From positions 1-48,373 of the forward strand of contig JAEEQG010000020.1 of NCBI GenBank assembly GCA_016285185.1: 48,373 nucleotides of DNA, read 5' to 3'. Shown here piece after piece: positions 1 through 8,179 of the stretch (position 1 is its first letter; each line of letters starts with the position of its first letter). The notes under the pieces are model-generated. The model made no database searches. It saw nothing but the letters and a program-made list of their open reading frames with translations, and was not told the origin of the DNA. A program made the position numbers and the translations under genes. The stretch comes from Spirochaetota bacterium. GTDB lineage: Bacteria; Spirochaetota; Spirochaetia; Treponematales; Treponemataceae.

Positions 1-2
1 AA

Positions 3-308
3 AAGTGGTTCATCGAAGATTTTTGTGAGTCAACCGGCAATGTGTATTATGTACACGCAAACGGTGATGTTGCGGTTTGCTGCGGTTATGCGAATGAGTG
101 TGCCGGTTTGATTATGGGAAACATAAATACGATGAGCTATGTCGTGATACAGGAAAAAGCGTTTGAATCCTGTAAAACAGGCTTTTTGAAGACCGTTTAC
201 TGCGATGGTTTGTTGAATACTGCGCAAAAACTGGAATCAGCTGATTCCCCACTGCCCGGAAAGACAAACAACAACTGCCTTTTCTGCAGATATCTGCTCA
301 ATCACTAA
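3..308 (+). CDS. C-terminal fragment, SPASM-like domain of a radical SAM protein (partial)
   Basis: The reading frame is open from the window edge to a TAA at 306-308, so the start lies outside. The visible 101 residues carry the pattern HANGDVAVCCGYANE followed by GLIMGNI. This resembles SPASM-type C-terminal domains of radical SAM enzymes (Asn-Gly-Asp-Val, paired cysteines, then Gly-Asn-Ile/Leu). Further cysteines follow (ESCKTGF, VYCDG, NNCLFCRY), and such cysteines bind auxiliary iron-sulfur clusters in that family. The radical SAM core itself is not in the window, so the substrate cannot be told. It converges with the next gene and overlaps its end by 11 bases. Family assignment is an inference from a short tail. 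Confidence 0.55.
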   Translation, partial: KWFIEDFCESTGNVYYVHANGDVAVCCGYANECAGLIMGNINTMSYVVIQEKAFESCKTGFLKTVYCDGLLNTAQKLESADSPLPGKTNNNCLFCRYLLNH

Positions 309-1296
309 TACTTATCGGAGAAGGCAGATACTTGTTAATAAAATTAATCACATGTTCCAGGTATTCGGTAGGATAGTCAATAACGATTCTGTCATGGTAT
401 GAATCCTCAATAAGCCATTCGTCTTTTTCGCCCTGTTTCTGTTCAAAAAGAGTTCTCTGCTGATTAATCGGAACTACAGGATCTGCGGCTGAATATATGA
501 ATAAAACAGGAATATTTACTTTTTCAATGTGATCATAAAGATTTACAGCTGAAAAATCATAGCTGCCTTCTATTTCGTAAAAAGAAGCCTGGATACTCTG
601 AGCAAATTGTTCACATTTTTCTGCTTTTTTACCCTGATAAGGAGCAACATGATATAAAATCAAATCTGTAAAAGATGGAACTACGGCATCGGATATTGCA
701 CATACCACGTTGGAAGGAAGTTTTTGTGCTGTTGTAAAAAGTGCTGCGGTTGCACCTGCCGAAAGCCCATGCAATACTATTTTACAATCAGAACCATATA
801 TTTCAATAACCCGATTAATCCATAACAGCATATCTTCATAATCAAGATATCCCCAGCCAAATACGGTGCCTTCGCTTTTTCCGCAGTTTCGCATTTCCGG
901 TAGAAATATATTGACACTTGAGTTTTTATAAAACAGTTTCCCGTATTTGAACAGCTGTGTGTATGCACCTTTGCTCCAACCATGTATTGATAGAATTATG
1001 ATGTCGCTTTTTTTAGGATTTGTTATGTTAAGAGCATGAAGTTTAAGCCCTTCAGGGGTTGTAATGTATTCGTGGGTTAAAATGCCGTCATGCTGCAAAT
1101 CGGAGGCAAAACGATAGTTTTCACCACCTGATGCATATAATCCTGTATTAGCGGGTTGATGGTTCTGGACAAGAAGAATATCTCTTGCAAGGGTAGAACA
1201 TGAAAAGGATATAAATGATAGATATAATATATATATAGTAAAAAATATATGTAAAAAAAATTTTATAGATGATATAGATAGTGTTTTTTTTCTCAT
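298..1296 (-). CDS. Alpha/beta hydrolase, membrane-anchored or lipoprotein
   Basis: 332 residues from the ATG at 1296; a TTG three bases upstream is an alternative start. A hydrophobic N-terminal segment (about residues 10-32) ends in a Cys near residue 33 (SFSC), which could be a relaxed spirochaetal lipobox or simply a signal anchor. The hydrolase fold is clear: HGWSKG supplies the oxyanion region, GLSAG carries the nucleophile (Ser about 179), SAADPVVP carries the probable acid Asp, and SYHDR carries the catalytic His. This matches serine hydrolases of the BAAT/prolyl-oligopeptidase-like type. It probably acts on an ester or amide outside the cytoplasmic membrane; the substrate is unknown. 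The segment just inside the membrane region is very AT-rich. Confidence 0.8.
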   Translation of the reverse strand: MRKKTLSISSIKFFLHIFFTIYILYLSFISFSCSTLARDILLVQNHQPANTGLYASGGENYRFASDLQHDGILTHEYITTPEGLKLHALNITNPKKSDIIILSIHGWSKGAYTQLFKYGKLFYKNSSVNIFLPEMRNCGKSEGTVFGWGYLDYEDMLLWINRVIEIYGSDCKIVLHGLSAGATAALFTTAQKLPSNVVCAISDAVVPSFTDLILYHVAPYQGKKAEKCEQFAQSIQASFYEIEGSYDFSAVNLYDHIEKVNIPVLFIYSAADPVVPINQQRTLFEQKQGEKDEWLIEDSYHDRIVIDYPTEYLEHVINFINKYLPSPISISD

Positions 1297-1319
1297 CAAA
1301 CCGGCAACCTTAAAATTTA

Positions 1320-1369
1320 TTGTGAGCCATTTTTAAGATTTGCAATGGCTCACAAACAAATCTTAAAAA
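1320..1369 (-). terminator. Two interleaved inverted repeats downstream of the glucosaminidase lipoprotein gene
   Basis: Arms 1320-1330 and 1345-1355 form a perfect 11-bp inverted repeat (TTGTGAGCCAT / ATGGCTCACAA). Arms 1330-1342 and 1357-1369 form a second perfect 13-bp inverted repeat (TTTTTAAGATTTG / CAAATCTTAAAAA). The two are interleaved, so in the minus-strand transcript they are either mutually exclusive hairpins or a pseudoknot. The second overlaps the stop codon of the upstream gene. A role in termination or 3'-end protection is likely; no long U-run follows. Confidence 0.55.
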
Positions 1370-2625
1370 TGTGCCAATTCTTTCATGAATGAGTATATTT
1401 TTTTATCATAGTTTGGGTCAACTGCCCATGTACCGGTTAATCCTGCCAAAGTTGGTGATTTTCCGCGTGGAGTAACGTATTTGTAGCGCGGATCTATGAG
1501 AGTTTGCTTTAGTTTGTCTTTAGAACCGTATGCCTGCAGGTGCTGGACATGAGCACGGACACCCTGTCTTTCTGTTTCAAATCTAACACCGGGATTTGAT
1601 TTTGAAAGCGAACCCAAGCCGCAAAAATTGTTCATATCGGGAGTTACAAGGTTGCCAAAGCGGAGAAAGCCTGTTTCGTGACACATCTGAACAAATGCAA
1701 GGTCGGAGTTTACACCTTCAATTTTACATTCTTCAACATAAAGTTCCGCAAGTCTTTTTGCTCTTGCAAGGTCTCCGTTGGGATTTTTTGACGCAAAAAA
1801 GTTATAAAGCTGTTTTGCGGATTTTCTTCCTTCGGCAATGATTTTGTCTGATGGGAACGAAGCAGGACCGAATTTTGCAACACATTCGTTGTATTCTTCA
1901 TCGCCATAGTTATAGCCGCTGTAGTCCTTGTATTTTTCATCACTGTAGTCAATCATGAAAGACTGGGCAGAAACAGGTTTGTTGTTGTCTTCGGTTTTTG
2001 GTGTGTTCTGAGCAACTTCTGTTTTGTTTTGTGTTTCTGAAGCTGTTTCGGTTGACTCTGTATTTTCTGTATATTCTGACAAGTAATCATCATTATACTG
2101 AAAATCATCTTCGTATACATAATTATCATCAAAAACACTAACTTCGCTTTCTTCTGCTTTCTCTTCCGATGATTCGGGAATAATTTTTACACTAGAAACA
2201 ATGGCAACTTCTGCATTTTCTTCTGTAATGTCAGATTCCGCAGTTTCTGGATTTACAAAAACCGAATATTCTTCGACACTGCTTTCGGTACTGTCATCAA
2301 TTTTTATTTCTTCCGCGACATATTCGTCAGAATTAGTTGCAACTGTTTCCACGGAAACATCGTATTCGTCGCTTTCTTCCATATTATCATCCGAATCATA
2401 TGTTCCTGCTTTTTCAACACTGACAACAGTATATTCACCGGATTCCTCTGATAGTTCAATGGTTTCAATATCTTCTTCAATTACATCGACTACATCTGCA
2501 TCAGTAGTTTCTTTTTCTACCGGGAATGTTTCTTTTTCGGGTATTTTGCTGCTTTTGGGACTTGATTTGCATCCAAACAGACACAGAACAAGAATTGAAC
2601 AAAGTAACATGTATTTGTGTTTCAT
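1363..2625 (-). CDS. Lipoprotein with C-terminal glucosaminidase (peptidoglycan hydrolase) domain
   Basis: 420 residues. The signal peptide MKHKYMLLCSILVLCLFGC ends in a good lipobox (LFGC), so a periplasm-facing lipoprotein is expected. Residues about 25-215 are low-complexity and extremely rich in Glu, Asp, Ser, Thr and Val, a likely disordered linker. Residues about 255-420 match the FlgJ/Bax-like endo-beta-N-acetylglucosaminidase fold: FVQMCHETGFLRFG supplies the catalytic Glu, followed by NNFCGLG, GVRAHVQHLQAYG and GTWAVDPNY. It should cleave the glycan strand of peptidoglycan, for example in cell separation or envelope remodelling. The start is supported by an AAGGA about nine bases upstream of the ATG. 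It diverges from radC. Confidence 0.88.
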   Translation of the reverse strand: MKHKYMLLCSILVLCLFGCKSSPKSSKIPEKETFPVEKETTDADVVDVIEEDIETIELSEESGEYTVVSVEKAGTYDSDDNMEESDEYDVSVETVATNSDEYVAEEIKIDDSTESSVEEYSVFVNPETAESDITEENAEVAIVSSVKIIPESSEEKAEESEVSVFDDNYVYEDDFQYNDDYLSEYTENTESTETASETQNKTEVAQNTPKTEDNNKPVSAQSFMIDYSDEKYKDYSGYNYGDEEYNECVAKFGPASFPSDKIIAEGRKSAKQLYNFFASKNPNGDLARAKRLAELYVEECKIEGVNSDLAFVQMCHETGFLRFGNLVTPDMNNFCGLGSLSKSNPGVRFETERQGVRAHVQHLQAYGSKDKLKQTLIDPRYKYVTPRGKSPTLAGLTGTWAVDPNYDKKIYSFMKELAHF

Positions 2626-2705
2626 ACTAAAAAATCCTTATGTTTTTTTATAAATCAAACAAAAAAGTGAAATTTGACACAATATATATTACAGGAGTAT
2701 ATACG

Positions 2706-3413
2706 ATGAATATAAACGGACAAACTTCTGATATATCTTATATCGGTAAACAGAGTGAATATTGTGAGGATAAAAAACCAAATATTCGGGAAAGAGTACG
2801 GGAATATGGCATAAAATATGTTTCAAACAAAGAGCTGCTTATGCTTTTGATAGGAACAGGTATAAAAGGTTTCCCTGTAGAAAAACTCGCCGGTGCGGTT
2901 CTTAAGATTTTGGAAAAAACTGATTCTGATTCCGTAATCGAAAAAATGCTTGGAATCAGAGGTCTTGGAAACAGCAAGGCTACTCTTTTGGCAGCAGCCC
3001 TGGAATTGGGCAGAAGATTTTATGGTTCCAAAGGTGTTTGTATAAAATCGCCGGTTGATGTGATTCCTCTTGTACAACATTATGCGTTGGAAAAGCAGGA
3101 ACATTTTTTGTGCATCACTTTAACAGGAGCAAATGAAATTATTAAAATCAGGGTTATCACAGTCGGAATCCTGAATTCCACTTTGATTCATCCACGGGAG
3201 ATTTTTGCAGAAGCAATCAAAGACAGGAGTGCCGCAATTATTCTATGCCACAATCATCCGTCGGGTAATTCGGATCCCTCCGTTGAAGATTTTCAGCTTA
3301 CAAGACGTCTTGTTAAGGTTGCGGATATAATAGGAATAAAAATTCTTGATCACATCATAATAAGCCGGAACGGTTATTACAGTTTCAGGTCCGATTCAGA
3401 TGTTATCAGTTAG
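2706..3413 (+). CDS. radC: RadC family protein (JAB/MPN-type metalloprotein)
   Basis: 235 residues. I chose the ATG at 2706 because AGGAG at 2693-2697 sits eight bases upstream; a longer frame exists but lacks this site. The N-terminal part (IRERVREYGIKYVSNKELL, then GIRGLGNSKATLLAAALELGRR) is the helix-hairpin-helix-like region typical of RadC. The C-terminal JAB1/MPN domain has the metal motif HNHPSG (His182, His184) with Asp195 in PSVEDFQLTRRL, and the upstream acidic HPREIFAEAI. All metal ligands are present. RadC was once called a DNA repair protein, but its biochemical role is unsettled. It converges with lepB and overlaps its end by eight bases. Confidence 0.93.
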   Translation: MNINGQTSDISYIGKQSEYCEDKKPNIRERVREYGIKYVSNKELLMLLIGTGIKGFPVEKLAGAVLKILEKTDSDSVIEKMLGIRGLGNSKATLLAAALELGRRFYGSKGVCIKSPVDVIPLVQHYALEKQEHFLCITLTGANEIIKIRVITVGILNSTLIHPREIFAEAIKDRSAAIILCHNHPSGNSDPSVEDFQLTRRLVKVADIIGIKILDHIIISRNGYYSFRSDSDVIS

Positions 3414-5139
3414 TAGCCTGTTTGTTCCGTTTGATGAGGCTTATCCTGTTGAGCGGCCAAAAGCGGAAGCTTGTTCCGCCTAGCATCCGCTTTGCATCCA
3501 CATACCGGGGTTCTAGCCGGCTGTTGTATCTTAAGGAATATTCGTCCTGGTTTGTAATGCGGATCGGTTTTAAGTCGTAGGAATGACGCATATCAAGAGA
3601 ATTAAAGCGGTTGTCACCCATCATAAAATAACAGTTTTCGGGAATGTAACGCGGACTGCCGTTTTCATTGCTTGGGAATACACACATGTTTCTGCTGTCG
3701 TTGAGCATAGTATACAGGTACAAATCCTGAGCAAGCTGCATAAGTTCTGCCTGTTCGCTGTATGAGACAGAAACCGGTTTGCCGTAATACATTACTTCTG
3801 AATCATACAGAATCAACTTGCCGAATGTAAGCTTTAAAAGTAGATTCAACCGGAACATACTGTCTTCATACGGATCTTCTGCCAGAGTATTCCGGGAATA
3901 TGTACTTATCCAGCTGGTCATAAATTCGGAAAACCATTTGCTGCCGCCGTCTACTGTCAACAGTTTTCTTGCTATGTCTTCGTGTCGGGAGAACATTTGG
4001 TATGCAAACATGTCTTTGGGCAGGATAGTATTTTTGTAATCCGTAGTATTAGAATCAGCCTGTGAGATTTTGCTGCGGATTTTTAAAAAAGCTTGTTCAA
4101 TACTTTCTGCTTGTTTTTGTGCTTGGTCTATATCCAGGTTTTTCCGAAGTTTTTCTGTTTTCAACATGGAATCAAAGAATTCTTTGGAAACAGGGAACTC
4201 TCTGATATTCTTTTTAAGTTTCTCGGGTAGTTCGTTCAAATTCCATTCCGCCCAATCCGCATCGGCTGTTACAGGCTTAAAAGTGTTGTTATCCTTTGTG
4301 CGTGAATACAATACACCGTCCACCATTACAAGCTGTTCGCCGGGAACGCCTGTAACTCTTTTTACAAGCGGATCGGCGATGACTTCGCCTTTTTCGTCCA
4401 CATTAAGGTTTACCGTTGTCAGTGTAAGCATAAAAACCAACTGGTTTGTAAAGTTTTTAAACTCTGATTTTTTTGTTTGCTCTGTGTGAGGGTTTCTGAA
4501 AACTACTATGTCACCGCGTTTGTAAGAACGGAGTCTTGGAAGTGAAATATCAGTAAGCGGAAATGTGGGGCCGGCAAATGTTTTGAATACGACGACCCTG
4601 TCGTTTACCAAAAATTGTGGGACCATTGATTCTGATGGTATTTTGTAAAGCTGGATAATAAAAATGTTAACGAGAGTGATAATGAAAACAGCCTGTAAAG
4701 CCGCATCTATCCAGTCCAGAGTTTCAAAAAGAATCCATTTTATACCTGTGCGTTTTTTTTGTTCAGGAACTTCAAAAGGCAGTCTTTTGGGTTTGAGAAA
4801 AAACAGCGTAACCAGTGAAACGATGAATGTTACGACCCACAGAATAACCGTGAACAAATCCCTACCAAAAGATGTTTCTCTGCCGTCAGCCCTGAAAAGA
4901 AAGAACACTATGAGCATTACAAACGGAAGATATTCCAGAAATTTTACGGCAGTAAAGACAAATTTAGTTTCATTTTTTATTACAAATCTGTAAATCGCAA
5001 AATATCCGAATGCGGCGGAAAAAATCAGCCATACAGGAAGTGAAAGCAGCGGAATCCCCGCTGAAAAACTCGTATTAAAGATAAAGAAAACGATTGAAAG
5101 TATAAAATTAGCATACAAAAAAACAGCGATTCTTTTCAT
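3406..5139 (-). CDS. lepB: Signal peptidase I, unusually long form
   Basis: 577 residues, about twice the usual size. At least four hydrophobic segments precede the catalytic part (roughly 5-22, 30-52, 66-83, 95-116), and another precedes the active site (147-164). Box B reads IPSESMVPQ with the catalytic Ser at 171. Box C is GDIVVFRNP. Box D is KRVTGVPGEQ with the general-base Lys at 260. Box E is GDNRFNSLDMR. A long insertion (about 290-470) separates boxes D and E and has no recognisable domain. The enzyme removes signal peptides from exported proteins at the outer face of the inner membrane. Large signal peptidases with such insertions are known from spirochaetes. Confidence 0.93.
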   Translation of the reverse strand: MKRIAVFLYANFILSIVFFIFNTSFSAGIPLLSLPVWLIFSAAFGYFAIYRFVIKNETKFVFTAVKFLEYLPFVMLIVFFLFRADGRETSFGRDLFTVILWVVTFIVSLVTLFFLKPKRLPFEVPEQKKRTGIKWILFETLDWIDAALQAVFIITLVNIFIIQLYKIPSESMVPQFLVNDRVVVFKTFAGPTFPLTDISLPRLRSYKRGDIVVFRNPHTEQTKKSEFKNFTNQLVFMLTLTTVNLNVDEKGEVIADPLVKRVTGVPGEQLVMVDGVLYSRTKDNNTFKPVTADADWAEWNLNELPEKLKKNIREFPVSKEFFDSMLKTEKLRKNLDIDQAQKQAESIEQAFLKIRSKISQADSNTTDYKNTILPKDMFAYQMFSRHEDIARKLLTVDGGSKWFSEFMTSWISTYSRNTLAEDPYEDSMFRLNLLLKLTFGKLILYDSEVMYYGKPVSVSYSEQAELMQLAQDLYLYTMLNDSRNMCVFPSNENGSPRYIPENCYFMMGDNRFNSLDMRHSYDLKPIRITNQDEYSLRYNSRLEPRYVDAKRMLGGTSFRFWPLNRISLIKRNKQATN

Positions 5140-5185
5140 ATTATAAAGTATAGCAAATATGGCAAAAATAAACTAGAATAAACGT

Positions 5186-6790
5186 ATGAAAAAGGAATTT
5201 ATATTTGTTCCGCACAAACCTGATGTGTTCCAGACAGGGAACAGACAGGTTTTTGTTCTTACGGAACAAATTCTTGAGTCTTTAACAAAACAAGCTTTTT
5301 CCAAACTTTCTTTCACGTTCCCGCAGGAACATCTGGAAAATCTGCTCAAGATTGCCAACGATAAAACCGCTTCCGCAAACGACCGCTATACCGCCGCTTT
5401 TCTGCTTAAAAACGCACAGACAGCCTCGGAAGGAACTTATCCGCTTTGTCAGGATACCGGAATTGCGAACGTTTTTTCGTGGCGTGCAAATTCCTTTATA
5501 GCTGACTGTAACGAAGAAGCCGTTATTTCCGGTGCGGTTGAGAATACCTACAAAGAAAGATACCTGCGTTTTTCCACATTCTGCTCAAAGTCTTTTTTTG
5601 ATGAGTACAATCCTCATAACAATATGCCGGCGCAAATCATGCTCTTTACACATTCCGCCGAAAGCCTTTCTTTGAGCGACGAGCAGTTCCGCAATGAGCC
5701 GCACTGCCGTTTTTTGTTCTGCGCAAAAGGCGGAGGCTCGTCAAATAAAACAACTTTTCTTCAAAAAACAAAGGCGTGCCTGAATGAAACCGCTTTTGAA
5801 AAGATTCTTGCGGAACAGATTCCCGCACTCGGAACATCCGCCTGTCCGCCGTATAAAATCTGTGTGGTTGCGGGCGGACTAAGTCCCGAACACAACCTTT
5901 TAACGTTAAAACTTGCAACGTGCGGTTATTACGACGGCCTGTCAGATAAAGCAGAAGGATACGGAGCTTACCGTGACAAAAACTGGGAAAACAAGGTACG
6001 CGAGATTGCCGAACAAACCGGATTAGGTGCGCAGTTCGGCGGAAAAGCGCTCTGCTGCGATTCCAAGGTAATAAGACTGCCACGGCACGGAGCAAGCTGC
6101 CCTGTTTCAATCGGCGTTTCGTGTTCGGCACACCGCAATCTGGATGCGTACATTACAAAAGACGGCATATATATAGAAAAAACTGTTACAAATCCGGCGG
6201 ATTTGCCGGGCTTTGAAGCAGCTGTAGGCCTTTTGAACAGTGAAGAAAAGGCCGTAACGCTCAACACCGCTGACGGAATAAGCGCTAACTGCAAAAAACT
6301 GCACGGCTTAAAACCCGGAACACGTGTGAGTGTAAGCGGTTCTATACTTGTTGCGCGGGATGCGGCACATGCAAGGTGGCACGAACTTATTCAGCAGGGA
6401 AAAACGCTGCCCGAATACACAAAGCAGTACCCGATTTGCTATGCGGGACCGGCTGAAACACCGCCCGGAAAACCGCTCGGCAGCTTTGGTCCAACAACCG
6501 CAGGGCGCATGGACACTTATGCAGAAGAACTGCATTCACGCGGTGCCGCATTAGTTACAATCGCAAAAGGCAACCGGAGCAGACAGTGGAAAGATTCCTG
6601 TCAAAAATACGGTGGTTTTTACCTTGCGACAATCGGTGGTGCGGCGGCGTTAATTTCGTCAGAATATATTGTAAATTCCAAGATTGTCGATTATTCTGAA
6701 TTGGGAATGGAAGCGGTAAGACTTGTTGAGGTAAAAAAACTGCCCGCTTTTGTTATAATAAATGATGAAGGGGAAGATTTTTATGAGTAA
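5186..6790 (+). CDS. fumA: Fumarate hydratase, class I (iron-sulfur, single chain)
   Basis: 534 residues, full length for a one-chain class I fumarase with alpha and beta domains fused. The first cluster ligand is in TYPLCQDTG (Cys88). Other expected cysteines are in GTSACPPYKICVVAGG and GVSCSAHRNLDAY. The beta part contains GSILVARDAAHARWHEL and GPTTAGRMDTYAEEL, both signatures of the C-terminal domain, and AKGNRS. It interconverts fumarate and malate with an oxygen-sensitive 4Fe-4S cluster, as expected in an anaerobe. No Shine-Dalgarno is obvious. TAGAAT at 5174-5179 could be a -10 element, which would make the mRNA almost leaderless. Its end overlaps the HPt gene by eight bases. Confidence 0.92.
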   Translation: MKKEFIFVPHKPDVFQTGNRQVFVLTEQILESLTKQAFSKLSFTFPQEHLENLLKIANDKTASANDRYTAAFLLKNAQTASEGTYPLCQDTGIANVFSWRANSFIADCNEEAVISGAVENTYKERYLRFSTFCSKSFFDEYNPHNNMPAQIMLFTHSAESLSLSDEQFRNEPHCRFLFCAKGGGSSNKTTFLQKTKACLNETAFEKILAEQIPALGTSACPPYKICVVAGGLSPEHNLLTLKLATCGYYDGLSDKAEGYGAYRDKNWENKVREIAEQTGLGAQFGGKALCCDSKVIRLPRHGASCPVSIGVSCSAHRNLDAYITKDGIYIEKTVTNPADLPGFEAAVGLLNSEEKAVTLNTADGISANCKKLHGLKPGTRVSVSGSILVARDAAHARWHELIQQGKTLPEYTKQYPICYAGPAETPPGKPLGSFGPTTAGRMDTYAEELHSRGAALVTIAKGNRSRQWKDSCQKYGGFYLATIGGAAALISSEYIVNSKIVDYSELGMEAVRLVEVKKLPAFVIINDEGEDFYE

Positions 6791-7133
6791 GCCTGTATTG
6801 AATACTGAATCTGCACTTGAAATGCTAGACGGCGAAGTGGAATTGTACTGTGATTTGCTTACCGCCTATCATGATGAAGAAAAATTTTCAGCCGCTGAAA
6901 TATACAAACTGATAGAAGCTGGAAAACAAATGGAAGCCGGTTCCCAAATTCACCGCTTAAAGGGTGCTTCCGCAACAATAGGCGCAGAATCATTGCAGGA
7001 AGTCTGCCAGCAGGCTGAACGAATCCTGCGCGGCAAGGAAGAAGGCGACGCTATGCCCCTTATTCCGATAATCGAAGAACGTTTTCAGCTTCTTATTCCT
7101 GAAATAGAAAAAGCGCTGCAAAAATTCCAGTAA
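6783..7133 (+). CDS. Histidine phosphotransfer (HPt) domain protein
   Basis: 116 residues from the ATG at 6783. This start has a purine-rich site (GAAGGGGAAG) just upstream and overlaps the fumarase stop by eight bases, so translational coupling is likely. The whole protein is one HPt helical bundle with the phosphoacceptor motif HRLKGASATIGA (His57), followed by LQEVCQQAERILR. Such proteins relay phosphate between a hybrid sensor kinase and a response regulator. No kinase or regulator lies next to it, so its partners are unknown. The coupling to fumarase may be incidental or may reflect shared expression. Confidence 0.85.
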   Translation: MSKPVLNTESALEMLDGEVELYCDLLTAYHDEEKFSAAEIYKLIEAGKQMEAGSQIHRLKGASATIGAESLQEVCQQAERILRGKEEGDAMPLIPIIEERFQLLIPEIEKALQKFQ

Positions 7134-7852
7134 ACCGAATCAGCCAGTTCTTCCTCATCCGTGTGCCGCAGCTCCGCAATCTTTTTACAAACTTTCATAA
7201 TATCCGCCGCCGTTGTTTGCGTTTCGTTTTTTAACGTCTGATACGGGGCGTCAGTTTCTGTTAAAAGCCTTTCTACAGGCAGCATAGCGGCGGCTTCAAT
7301 TACTTTTTTGTTGCCGTTCAAAACCTGCTTTCCTATTGAAAAATATGCCCTAATCCCTTTTTTAAGCATGGAGTCCGCTTCGGTAAGGCTTCCGTTCCAT
7401 GAATGAAAAACAACGGCCGGGAGCTTTTTCATTTTATCCGTATAAGTGAACAACTTTGGAAGAGCCTTACGGCAGTGAATAATGACAGGCTTTTTGTAGT
7501 TAACGGCGAGTGCCAGCTGCTCATTCCAAAAGTATTCCTGGGTTTTAGCGTTTGCTTCATCTTCTTTTTTATAAAAGTCAAAACCTATTTCTCCCACAGC
7601 GTCCAAGCGGTTTTCTTTTAAAAGTCCGTTCAAAAAATCCAGCAGATTATCTTCAGTTATTTGCGGATGAATCCCGAATGAGAGACACACTTTTTTTTGT
7701 TCCGTATTATAACGCGAGGCAATTTGTTCCGTTTTTTCATAATCCTGTATCGTATATGCGGATGCACATACCGGAAAAATTGTACCGGCAAGCAGTTCCC
7801 AGCCGGCTGTCTGCGCAAGGTGAATGTGGCAGTCTGTATAACGCATATTCAT
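7085..7852 (-). CDS. tatD: TatD family metal-dependent hydrolase (DNase)
   Basis: 255 residues from Met at 7852, the usual TatD length. The frame extends to 7945, but the extra 31 residues do not resemble the family and would leave little room for a promoter. Metal and active-site motifs appear in order: DCHIHL near the N terminus, GEIGFDFYK, IIHCRKALP, VFHSWNG, and LLTETDAPYQT near the C terminus. The family comprises metal-dependent 3'-5' exonucleases of the amidohydrolase superfamily. The last 49 bases overlap the convergent HPt gene. The exact start among 7852, 7846 and 7945 is uncertain. Confidence 0.88.
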   Translation of the reverse strand: MNMRYTDCHIHLAQTAGWELLAGTIFPVCASAYTIQDYEKTEQIASRYNTEQKKVCLSFGIHPQITEDNLLDFLNGLLKENRLDAVGEIGFDFYKKEDEANAKTQEYFWNEQLALAVNYKKPVIIHCRKALPKLFTYTDKMKKLPAVVFHSWNGSLTEADSMLKKGIRAYFSIGKQVLNGNKKVIEAAAMLPVERLLTETDAPYQTLKNETQTTAADIMKVCKKIAELRHTDEEELADSVYWNFCSAFSISGIRS

Positions 7853-7957
7853 ATTATAAGGCAGAGAACCTTGTTTTGTAAATTTTTCTAATATCGAATC
7901 AAAATCCGTCCGAAGATAATTGTATAACTTGGAATATGTAAACAACAGGAGGCCGTT

Positions 7958-8179
7958 ATGGAATGTTACTCTTTGCGTACCATATACGAATCAAATGATT
8001 TTATTACTATTTTGAATGAAACGGATGAAGGATATGTTATTAGAATTGTTCGTGACAAAGATGGTTATGATGAAGTAACAAACGAATTTATGACCAAGGA
8101 ACTTTTTGAAACATGTCTGAGAACAGGTTATCTTACAAAGATTGAATCAAGTTCAAGAAAACTTGTTGCTACGGCATAG
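7958..8179 (+). CDS. Small conserved-looking protein of unknown function
   Basis: 73 residues with a strong ribosome-binding site (AGGAGG seven bases before the ATG), which makes it a real gene. It is acidic at the N terminus and basic at the C terminus, with no signal peptide or membrane segment. I recognise no domain. The composition (GYVIRIVRDKDGYDEVTNEF) suggests a small soluble alpha/beta protein. It stands alone between divergent tatD and the convergent glycosyltransferase gene, overlapping the latter's end by 11 bases. Confidence 0.7.
   Translation: MECYSLRTIYESNDFITILNETDEGYVIRIVRDKDGYDEVTNEFMTKELFETCLRTGYLTKIESSSRKLVATA

Noticed and set aside
2201-2653. 150-residue Ser/Thr-rich plus-strand frame
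   Set aside because: It is the antisense of the Glu/Ser-rich linker of the glucosaminidase lipoprotein, whose composition gives long open antisense frames.
2640-2705. N-terminal extension of RadC
   Set aside because: It lacks a ribosome-binding site and is not RadC-like; the ATG at 2706 has AGGAG at good spacing.
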